From Serripes groenlandicus (lineage: Eukaryota; Mollusca; Bivalvia; Cardiida; Cardiidae): 64,000 bases of DNA. Both the position numbers and the translations under genes were made by a program. A model generated the notes under the pieces. That model was not told the origin of the DNA. It made no database searches and saw only the letters and a list, made by a program, of their open reading frames with translations. Where the stretch lies: contig JASEVX010000353.1 of the NCBI GenBank assembly GCA_031761405.1, forward strand, positions 62,001 to 126,000, written 5' to 3'. Shown piece after piece: positions 49,601 through 61,600 of the stretch (positions within the stretch are counted from its first letter, which is position 1; each line of letters starts with the position of its first letter).

Positions 49601-52600
49601 CAACATTTGTATGTGCCACATAAATGACATAATTATTTTCAAGTTTTCACTATCTACATATAAGGAAAATAAGCTCCAGCCCCTGGTGGTCATGTGTTTC
49701 AAAGGAACAGAATAAATTGAACAATCTTGGAAGAGGAACATTTGTGCCAATTTATTTTCAAATAGGGCCTAGACTTTTGGACAAGAAGATTTTTATAGTT
49801 TTTTTCTTTCCATTGCCATTTTACATGGAATATAATTCTTTGAACAATTTTGAAAAAAGACCATCTAGAGAAAATTCCTGTAAATTTATTTTGATCTCAG
49901 TTCATTGATTTACTGGAATGCTAATTTGTTTGTAAGAAATATGAGAACGGAGGGACGTACAGCCAACAACCACAGACGATTCGTGATCACAATAACTCCA
50001 CCCACATTTCATGTTAAGGTGAGCTAAACACAGACTAGCATTTCATGTTCCAAAACCCTTCTTTCCACTATAAAGTTATTTGTAGTCAAAGGAATGAGAC
50101 CATTCTATTAACCCTTTCCCTCATATAGACACTTTCTGATGCCTCTGCAGTAGTAGCAATGCTGGGAAAACAGTTCTTTTCTCATGGGTTAGTATATAGA
50201 ATATTGAATTGAACTTGCAAAGCCTTTCCACTTAACCCTTTCCCGCATATTGATGCTTTCTGACACCTCTGCAGCAAACAGCTTTTTGAAAACATAGTGA
50301 CAAAAGAAGAAATTGCTCAAAACAAGCAATTTCTCCTTCTGCCCCAACGTTTTCCACTTTTAGTCATAGCTTAGCCATTCAATTATAGAGATTTTCTATT
50401 TTTTGACAAAATATGTTCACAGTCGTCTGCTGCAGAATTGTCGTATGAGGGAAAGGGTTAAGTATTTATAACAAAGGTCAAAGGGTTTAAATACGTAACA
50501 ATTAGAGCGATATTTTTGAGCAAAGACCTGTTTATCCCACATTATCTTACACAGTGGCTACAGCCTGGCGAGATTTTGAGGATTTGACATACTTTGAGAA
50601 TGGAACTATGCTTGTAATCAGCAGCATAAACCAGTCAAAATTGACCTAACAAATTGAGAACAATCTAGAATAAACAGTTAAATTGAAATTTATCAACCAT
50701 CCATTACAAAATTTACATCCATTAACTCTTTCCCTCAATCTTGCAGCAGAAGACTTTGAACATATTTTGTCAAAAAGTGGAAAATCTCTATAATTGAATG
50801 GATAACCTATGACTAAAAGTGCGAAACATTGTGACAAAAGGAGAAATTGCTCATTTTGAGCAATTTTTTCTTTTGTCATTATGTTTTTCAAAAAGCCGTC
50901 TGCTGCAGAGGAATCAAAAAGCGTCTATATGAGGGAAAGGGTTATTTTTTTTTTGATAATTAATAAGTTGACCTTTAAATTATCGTACTATTTTGAATTT
51001 GACATCCAAATGCTTTGGGGAGCATATCATCGATAGTCTAGAAACAAACAATCAGTCATACTTATAATACCTAAAAAAAAAATCAATATGAAGATGAAAT
51101 CCATAACAAGTCCTGCCCTCCAGTGAGGAGAAAACTTCTCTATCATTTTAACCTTTTCCCACAAACAGACGCTTTCTGATGCATCTGCAGCAGACGATTT
51201 ATGAAAACATTGTGGCCAAAGGAGAAATTGATCATCATCTTTTGCCACAATGTTTTTAAGTTATTTAATAATTTTTCATTTATTTTTTGAGTTTCAATAT
51301 TTTTGACTTAATATTTTCAAAGTCGCAGATTTATTGTATATGGGAAAAGGGTTAAAACATTGAAGGTTCCAAGTATCATCCGAAATAGGTTAATTTCTGT
51401 ACCTTGCAAACTCCTTGTATGATTCAAGAATCTGTGTGCGAATTCTTTCATGTCCTGGTAAATCTATCAACAGCAATGATGTATTCTGAAGAAAAAAAAA
51501 GTTATTTGTTACTTAATCCAAAAACGCAAAAATGTCGTATTACTGTCATCATGATCCAATCCCTTTCCCTCATACAGATGCTATGCTACTTGATAATATA
51601 TTAGATAAATTGGTTCTACTGATGGACAATCGGTTCCTATTTTACAATATATATATTGATAAATGGTTACATTCTGAAAGCATCAACACATTGGACATCG
51701 GCTATAATAGGGCGGTGGTTATGAGTTATAAACTGGAATATTATTAACTATATATTTCCTACTATATGCTAGCATTAAGCAGTCCTGGCATTAAGGCTGA
51801 AAACACATATGCAGCAAATTAATTGAGAAAGAAAGATTCAAAATGAAAAATAAAGTAAACAAGCCATGACTGTCCTAGATCGCTCACCTGAATTATGCAA
51901 TGAGATTTCTAATTTAAAACACATGACAGTCTTAAACTGCTGAAAAGATTTTCCTTTAATTTGGCCTAGTGACCTAGTTTTAGAGTCAATATGACCCATA
52001 TTCAAACTTAGCCTACATATCACCAAGACAAACATTATAATGAAGTTTCAATGTTTTCAAGTTAAAAATGCACCCTCCAGAGGGTTAACAAGATTTTCCT
52101 AGAGACCTAGTTTTTGACCCAATATCAACCATGTTCAAACTTGGCCTCTAGAGATATCATTTAGACAGTCACAAACATTCTGAAAAATATTCAAGCTGCT
52201 GAAGAAAAAGTGTGGCCTCTAAGAGTTTTAAGAAGAGTTTTTTATCAATTTGGCCTTGTGACCTTGTTTTTGACTGGACATGATGACCCTTATTCATACT
52301 TGGTCTACATATCATCAAGACAAATTTCAATATTTTTAAGTTAAAAATGCAGCCTCCAGTGTTAACAATATTTTCCTTAAATTTGACCTAGTGACCTAGT
52401 TTTTCACCCAATATGACCCATATTCAAACTTTACCTAGATGTCATTAAGACAAACATTCTGACAAAATTTCAAACTGCTGAAGCAAATTGTGACCTAGTG
52501 ACCTACTTTTTGACCCATTATAACCCATATTCAAACTTGGCCTACATATTATCATGACAAACATTCTGATAGTTTCAACAGGCTCAAGTTAAAAATGCGC

Positions 52601-55600
52601 CCTCAAGAGTGTTAACAAGATTTTTCTTCAATTTGACCTAGTGACCTAGTTGTAGACCTCATATGGCCCAGTTTCGAACTTGTCAAAGATTTGATGGTAA
52701 TGAATGTTCTGATAAATTTTCATGAAGATGCAAAATGTAGCCTGTAGAGTGTTAACAAGGCAATTGTTGACGACGCATGATGGATGACGGTCAAAATGTG
52801 ATCACCATAACTCCCCTTGAGCACTTTGCAGGGCTCGCGCTGTAGGTCGCCATTGTCGCCAAAAGGCGATTATTTAATGAAGACGGCGATTATTTTGTTA
52901 ATTTGGCGACGGAAAATGGCGATTATTTAATTTTGCAACTGGATAAAAAAAGTCGTCTGCTAATCGCGTGTGAGAGCTTGAAAACACGTGTCAATGAAGC
53001 GTGAACGACCTTGTTTATCTCAAGTGTCATACCCCGGTGTTAATTACAAGATCGATGGCCGCGGGTCATCGCCTTATCAGTTAATCCTTGAGTGTTTGTA
53101 ATACATTTCGAAGACTGTACAACTTATCACCTTTCATTGTACATTTTAATCGCCCCAATTTAGAATGATAACAGCTTAAATTAATTTAATTCATTTTCGA
53201 TGCATCCAGGGACACTATATTACAGGGATATGAAGCGAATCGATAAGCTCCGTTATCTTCGCCTCGCTGTAAGAAAAGCGGTCATTAGCCCCTTTGGTCA
53301 TTATCCACTTCGTAAATTCATTTCCGCGATGGCTATCGATGTAGATAAACGGATGTTTTATTAAAATCAATAAGTTTAAAAAGGAATAACAGAGAATGTA
53401 AGTACATAACATAATTTCTATCTTTTTTTCTTACATTTATGTTAACTTTGAGCTTGTATTTAAACAAAAAATGATAGTTATTGCGATAGTTTTTGAAGTC
53501 GATTTTTTCCACAAATTTGTGGTCAAAAAATTCAAAACGAAGAATATAGGCTATGTGGGGGACCGCCATGTGTTCTATATTGCCGTTAGAAACACATTTA
53601 AATGTTATATTATAAAAGAGCAATGGTCAAACTTTGTGCTAATCCTATAAATATAGCTGATGTTTGCCGATAATTTTCTAGAATTGTTTGTGAAAACTTG
53701 TGAAAAAATGCGATGAATTTTAAAAAAGATGACGATCATTTTGTCAAAATAACGAATCGGGGCTATGCAAAACATCAATTACTGTTAAATATTGCTGTTA
53801 TAAACACATTGAAAGTTCAGATTGTAAAAGTTAAATGATCAATCTTAGTTTAAATTATTTGTACAAACCGGTTGTATGCAATGAAGAATCTAATATTGTC
53901 AGAAAAAAAATGATAAAAAATGCGATGAAATTTAACAAAATTGTGGTCAATAAAGTCAAAACGAAGAATATAGGCTATGTGGAGGACCGCCATGTGTTCT
54001 ATATTGCCGTTATAAACACATTTCAATGTTATATTATAAAAGATTATTGATCAACCTTTGTTCTAATTATTTAAATATAGCTGATGTTTGCCGGAAATTT
54101 TCTAGAATTGTTTGTGAAAATCCGTGAAAAAATGAGACGAATTTTAAAAATGATGACGGCCATTTTGTCAAAATAACAAATAGGGGCTATGCAAAACATC
54201 AATTACTGTTAAATATTGCTGTTATAAACACATTGAAAGGTCAGATTGTAAAAGTTAAATGATCAATATTGGTTTAAATTATTTGTACAAACCTGTTGTA
54301 TGCAATGAAGAATCTAATATTGTCAGAGAAAAAATGATAAAAAATGCGATGAAATTTAACAAAATTGTGGTCAATAAAGTCAAAACGAAGAATATAGGCT
54401 ATGTGGGGGACCGCCATGTGATCTATATTGCCGTTATAAACACATTCCAATGTTATATTATAAAACATCATTGGTCAAACTTTGTTCTAATTATTTAAAT
54501 ATAGCTGATGTTTGCCGGAAATTTTCTAGAATTGTTTGTGAAAATCCGTGAAAAAATGAGATGAATTTTAAAAAAGATGACGGCCATTTTGTCAAAATAA
54601 CAAGTAGGGGCTATGCAAAACATCAATTACAGTTAAATATTGCTGTTATAAACACATTGAAAGGTCAGATTGTAAAAGTTAAATGATCAATCTTGGTTTA
54701 AATTATTTTTACAAACCTGTTTGTATTCAATAGAGAATCTAATATTGTCTGAGAAAAAATGCGATGAAATTTTTAAACAAGAGCTGTCGGAGGACAGCGC
54801 GCTCGACTATTCCACCGCTTATTTAAGTTACTGAGATAATGGACTCTAATGTAGTTGCATGCAAAACATTAACCACAATTTCTTAGTGGGTGATAATTTG
54901 CATTATATGCAGGATAGTGTTATTTAACATGATTATTTTCATAGGTGTGATGGTTAGATAGGGTTGTATAACCTTTCAATGGAATGCATCAAGTAGTTAC
55001 TAAGATATGGACTCTTAATGTAGTTGCACGCAAACCTTTAACCATAATTTCTAAGTAAAAAAAGGGCAACAATTTGCACCATATACAGGATAGAGTTATC
55101 TTAATTGGTTGTGTTTATAGTTGTGCACTTGGGAAAGGTTGTATGAAGTTTCAATACAATTTTTCAAGTTGTTACTGAGATTACACTCTAAATGTAGTTG
55201 CAAAACTTTAACCAGAATTTTTAAGTCCAAAAAGGTCCATAACTTGCATAAAATGCTGGATAGAGTAATCATACTTGCTTGTCTACATAGATGTGATGGT
55301 TGGTAAGGGCTGTATTAAGTTCCAATGCAATGCATCAAGTAGTTACTAAGAGATGGTCTCTTTATGTAGTTGCATGCAAAACTTTAACCAGAATTTATAA
55401 GTCCAAAAAGGCCATAACTTGCATAAAATGCAGGATAGAGTTATCATACTTGATAATCTACACAGGTGTGATAGTTGGGTAGGGTTGTAGAAAGTTTCAA
55501 TGCAAAGCATCAAGTAAATACTGAGATATGGACTCTTAATTTAGTTGCATGCAAAACTTTAACCAGAATTTCTAAGTAAGAAAAATGCCATAACTTGCAT

Positions 55601-58600
55601 AAAATGCAGGATAGAGTTATCTAGGTGTGATAGTTGGGTAGGGTTGTATAAAGGTTCAATGCAATGCATCGAGTATATACTGAGACATGGACTCTTAATT
55701 TAGTTGCACGCAAAACTTTAACCAGTATTTCTAAGTAAAAAAAGGGCCATAACTTGCATAAAATGCAGAATAGAGTTATCATACTTGATAATCTACACAA
55801 GTGTAATAGTTGGGTATGGTTGTAGATTCAATGCAATGCATCAAGTAAATACTGAGATATGGACTCTTAATTTAGTTGCACGCAAAACTTTAACCATAAT
55901 TTTTTAGTAAAAAAAAGTGCCATAACTTGCCTAAAATGCAGGATAGAGTTATCTAACTTGTTAATCTACATAGGTGTAATAGTTGGGTAGGGTTGTAAAA
56001 AGGTTCAATGCAATGCATCAAGTATATACTGAGATATGGACTCTTAATTTAGTTGCATGCAAAACTTTATTCAGAATTTCTAAGTAAAAAAAGAGCCATA
56101 ACTTGCATAAAATGCAGAATAGAGTTATCATACTTGATAATCTACACAGGTGTAATAATTGGGTAGGGTTGTAGAAAGTTTCAATGCAATGCATCAAGTA
56201 AATACTGAGATATGGACTCTTAATTTAGTTGCACGCAAAACTTTAACCAGAATTTCTAAGTAAAAAAAGGGCCATAACTTGCATAAAATGCAGGATAGAG
56301 TTATCTAACTTGATAATCTACATAGGTGTAATAGTTGGGTAGGGTTGTATAAAGGTTTAATGCAATGCATCAAGTATATACTGAGATATGGACTCTTAAT
56401 TTAGTTGCATGCAAAACTTTAACCAGAATTTCTAAGTAAAAAAAGGGCCATAACTTGCATAAAATGCAGGATAGAGTTATCTTAGATGATAATCTACACA
56501 GGTGTGATAGTTGGGTAGGGTTGTAGAAAGTTTCAATGCAATGCATCAAGTAAATACTGAGATATGGACTCTTAATTTAGTTGCACGCAAAACTTTAACC
56601 AGAATTTCTAAGTAAAAAAAGGGCCATAACTTGCATAAAATGCAGGATAGAGTTATCTAACTTGATAATCTACATAGGTGTGATAGTTGGGTAGTGCTGT
56701 ATAAAGTTTCAATGCAATGCATCAATTAAATACTGAGATATGGACTCTTACTTTAGTTGCACGCAAAACTTTAACCAGAATTTCTAAGTAAAAAAGGGCC
56801 ATAACTTGCATAATATGCAGGATAGAGTTATCTAACTTGATAATCTACATTGGTGTGATAGTTTGGTAGGGTTGTAGAAAGTTTCAATGCAATACATGTA
56901 GTATTTAAGAACTTGCATGCAAAACCTTAACCAAAGTGTGACGTGGACGCCGACGCCGACGCCAGGGTGAGTAGTATAGCTCTCATATTCTTCGAATAGT
57001 CGAGCTAAAAATGGCGGACATTTAGAAAAATAACGAATCGGGTTTATACAAAACATTATTTGCGCTTCTATATTGCCAATATATATACATTTAAAGGTCA
57101 GATTGATAATGTTGAATGATCAATGTTGGTTTAAATTATTTTCACAAACCTGTTGTATGCCGAGATTCACCTAGAATTGTTTGAGAAAAACGCGGATAAA
57201 TTTTAACAAAGGGCGACTAATTAGTGAAAATTATGGGTACTTCTTTATTACCTAGATTTGTGTGTAACTTTCCAACAATTAATTCATGATATAAGGTTTT
57301 TAATCAATGAAATATATCCGTTTTAACAACGAAGGCAAAGTGTATAATCATTATTCAATGTTAATTTATTTCAGAATGGGCAAACTTCATGGCAGCAGAA
57401 GGGGACGAATTGGCAGGAGGCCAAAGAAAACGAAAAACAAATGCACTCCTTTAGCAAAGAAACCTAGGAAATCAATAATTATATGATATACAGTATAATA
57501 TTAAAACATTGGTACATGTACATGAATGAATGTATATACGTAACATGTATTAAAATATTGGTATATGAATGAAAGTGAAAGTTAACCCTTTCTCACATAA
57601 AACAAATATACAGTAGACGACCTAGAACATCATAGACAAAATATCAAAGAACAAGTGTTGAATAAAGTTAAAAACATTGTGACAAAAGGAGCTATTATGA
57701 ACAATTTCTCCTTTTGTTGTACTGTTTTCAAAAGTCGTGTGCTGCATCCAAAAATGATTGTCAAGATTCTTGAGCATTTTTTTTTCTTTAAACAAATGGT
57801 TTGCCCTTTTTTATTAAATCATAATTACATTTACAATCTTAGATATATTTGCAAAATGAATGGCCAAGTATGAATTCGAATTTGTCTGCTGCAGATGTTT
57901 GAATGTTGAGAAGGGTTATTAATAAGAGTTTAATTACCAATTAGCCCATTTCCCTGTATGAACAATGAAAGGGTTATATCCAATTAATTAGTATGTAACC
58001 AACACATATGGAACACGACAGGAAAGGATTGCATAATGTTACATAACATAAGTCACCCTGCCATCTGGTCAGTGTGATATTATAGACCTCTTTAGAATTG
58101 CATATATTTTATTGTTTTGGGCCCCTCAATCAAGAGATAATCTCATGTTTTCAATAACAATCTGTTTTTCCATCAAACGATTTTTTAATAAAAAAACAAT
58201 GTATTGTAATAACCAGTTATTGTTTTTATTTTGAAAAGATTAAAATACCACTTGACTAAGACTTCTTGATAAAAGAATAAATTATTTTACACAAATTTGA
58301 ATCTTTTGTCTATATTTTGTGTCCCTGGTTACTGTAAAGAGCGCTAGCAAATCAACGAAAACAGCCGTATTTGCACGCAAGTAACCGTTATCATACGCAT
58401 GTGAAGGTCGTTATCTATCGGAATGGGTAAATCAAAATGGCCGATACCTGTACGAAGCGAGGCCAACATATTACTGATAAGGCTGATAAAACCGCACGCG
58501 TTTCGTATCCCTGTAATATAGTGTCCCTGATGCATCCAATTTTTTAAAAAGACGGACATGTTTATTAAATCTAACTGATTTGTTTACCTTGCAACAAAAT

Positions 58601-61600
58601 GGCGGACGACCTGTTAAAATTTATCGCTGATCAATGTGGATTCGATTTTCATGTATTATTGAAGTGGTTTTGAGAGGTCGGTTGCAAAACAAATACGAGA
58701 AAATACTTGTCTAAATGATTTGGACTATTTAAACACAGACTTTGTTTTTGTTTAACTGGAAGGGTTTTCCGGAAATTAACTTTCACTTTGGTAATTATAT
58801 GCAGACTGTTTCGTACCCTTTCCGTTTCGTAACAGAAATAAATTGACTTGGACAAAGACAGTGATCATGATAGGGACTGAGTGTTTAGATTTCCAAGATG
58901 AACTTATGAATTTCAATAGCCTTATAATGTATAGTTGAGATTAAAAGTATCCCTTTGAATCATATTTATAAAAAAACTTGTTTTTACTTTTTTCTTGTTA
59001 CATATATGTTTCGGTCTGACAGATCTTTATGTTTTGTCTGAACCAATTGTCTGACACTTTTTCATTTAACTTTTGCAAATCTGAACAGGATTCACTAATG
59101 ACTAAACATTTTGGAAGGTGTGTCAGATTTAACTAAGCAATTAAACAAGTGTATGTACCGTATTGCTATTTTGACTAACTGATAATGTCATATGAAAAGT
59201 TTGTATACATGGGTAATAAATATATATGAAACAAAAATGCTGACAAAGCATTATCATGTGTTTATTTTATTGTACCACATTCTTGCATTTCACACGTTAG
59301 CTTTGGTTTTGGCTATTAATTTTGTTCATGAAAAAATAATGGCTATTATTTTGTCTAGGCCAGAGCCAGCCCTGACTTTGTATTCAGGTGAGCTAAAAAT
59401 AGAAGCTACTCTTTTTTCCAATAAAGTTATATAAGTATCTATTTAATCAAGTTAATTTGGAAATAGAATAAAACATTTAAACAGTCTTTACCTCAATTTA
59501 GTCAAGTTCCTACAAATCAACCTTGGTAATATTTGTGTATTTTCACAGAATATCAGTGACTGTATACAGATTATTTGAACAATCTCAGACTTCTACAAGA
59601 TTCTTAACAATCGATTACCACAGATTTCAAAACTCTACGATTCTAATTGATCATCAGTACAACACTTATCAGTTCCAAATCCAAGAAAAAATTCTAAAAA
59701 AAGCTATAGAGAATCTATTTAATATGGGACAAACCTTTTCCGGAACAGAGTACATTCCAGAGTTAGGGGACATAGAAGTGAAGGTCTGTTTTAACTTCTT
59801 ATGAACAAGCTGTAAATAAAAACAAGAGAGCATTTTATGTCAACATCATTATATAGCTAACAAAACATATTATATATATCTAACTCATCTGATTGGCATG
59901 AGTTCAGATACAATAAGTTTTTAGGCTACTCTCCCAAATTTCAAGTTATATAATTATATGAAATTAAAATTCTACATCAAAATTTGTTTTAAAGGAATAA
60001 TAAAAAAATTATTTTTTACAGCCACTTATCGTCACTAATTCCCAAGAAATTCATGCCACTAATTGACATACAATATTCATCCCAGACATTTTATTTTTAG
60101 ATTGTCTGCTTTAAAAAACATCAAAGGAAAAAAATGTTATATCAGGAACATAAGAAGTAAGACAGTGGTGCAGAGGTAGAGCGTCGGCCTCTCGTATCAA
60201 AGGTCCCTGGTTCGAGTCCCGTGATGAGCGGGTCCTGACTTTGGGATTTTTCCACACAAACGGCGCGAGTACTGGTTAAGTCTCCAGGAAGCAGACATCG
60301 AGCGTGATTAATCTAAGCCCAAGGCTTGTTTCGCAATCGATGTAAAATAAATAAGTTTAAACTATAAGAAGTAAGGTTTAGATATAAAGTTGGAAAAAAC
60401 AATGTAAAAAAATCAAAAGCAATTTCTCATTTACCCAGAAAGCTCTCAAAACTATATTGATCTGCATGTTTGCTGTAGAGGTTTTAAAGCCATAAAGGTA
60501 ATCATATTGTGAGGGAAAGGTCTGAATAAAAATTGTGCATTTCCACCTTCTATATCAGAGATTCAGACAGGCCCGAGCTCCTGTAGCTCAGTCGGTAGCG
60601 ATGTGGGCTGTCAATCCAGGGGTTGTGAGTTTGAATCTCAGCTCAGCAAAGTTGTTTTCCTGAGCTGATTCTACTTATTCATATGTGTTTTAGCCTATAA
60701 CGCCACTCACTAATTTTTCTATTTTGCGATAATAAGTACAAAAAACACTAAATTACAAACTGTTAAAATGTATTGTAATATATTCGTGAATGTGCTATTA
60801 AATTAATAATTATGAAAAAATATGGTTATATCTTATATGGGTTTTACAGTCTATATAAAAAGTTGTTATCGTGACAGACAAGTTGTGTTCAGTATCTAGC
60901 TATACCGATTTTGCGCATGTTAAATTTCACAAAGTCAATGGGATAGGGATAAGTCTTCACAATAATAACCCTTTCCCTCATACGACAATACTTCAGCAGA
61001 CGACTTTGAACATATTTTGTCAAAAAAAAAGAAAAATCTCTGTAATTGAATGGATAACCTATAAGTAAAAGTGGGAAACATTGTGGCAAAAGGAGAAATT
61101 GCTTGTTTTGAGCAATTTCATCTTTTGTCACTATGTTTTCAAAAAGCTATCTGCTGCAGAGGCATCAGAAAGCATCTATATGAGGGAAAGCGTTAAGTGG
61201 AAATGCTCTGCAAGTTATATTCAATATACTATATACTAACCCGTGAGAAAAGAACTGTTTTCCCAGCATTGCAACAGCCTAGAATTAGCACACCTCTCCT
61301 GTTATTTCCTCTTCGTTTAATCAGGAAAATTACTGGAAAAGTGAACAAATGGCATAAGAATTTCAAGGAAAAGTCTTAAGAAGCATACTAAATAAACGTA
61401 AGAATGTATACTAAATTGTTAATAATAATATATTTTTATCATGGAAAAGAAAGAATGAAGTTAAGAAAATTAAGCTTCATAGTATATTTCAAAACAACGA
61501 AAATATTACCCCACCCATTTAAATACTATGCAAACAGCATATGGTTAGCTCATTTTGATCATTTAACTATGCGAATTAACTTCAAAATAATCTTAAAACA

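Larger units (their letters stand above)
53207..58529. mobile_element. hAT-like DNA element, 5.3 kb, 24-bp perfect TIRs
   Basis: The left end CAGGGACACTATATTACAGG (53207) is repeated exactly in inverse at 58506-58529; 24 bp match perfectly. The flanks give GATGCATC (53199-53206 and 58529-58536), an 8-bp duplication if the last G is counted as target. A CAGGG end with an 8-bp duplication suggests the hAT superfamily. It contains ORF fragments at both ends, a 424-bp tandem repeat and a later HINE-like insertion. No transposase catalytic motif was recognised. Confidence 0.7.

Noticed and set aside
53835..54498. Two similar plus-strand ORFs (71 and 79 codons) in consecutive repeat units
   Set aside because: They arise from the 424-bp tandem repeat; the period is not divisible by three, the second ends differently, and the first unit lacks the frame.
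55500..56910. CRISPR-like regular spacing
   Set aside because: Units are contiguous 176-bp tandem repeats with no unique spacers, in a eukaryotic intron, within a HINE-like element.
58590..58700. Minus-strand frame with TTSIIHENR as a possible SRPRB switch I exon
   Set aside because: It stops at TAA before any usable donor, has no acceptor upstream, and the surrounding residues do not match the family.
60162..60240. Possible tRNA gene
   Set aside because: A and B boxes are good, but the sequence continues into a SINE body with flanking duplications and lacks a proper acceptor stem.
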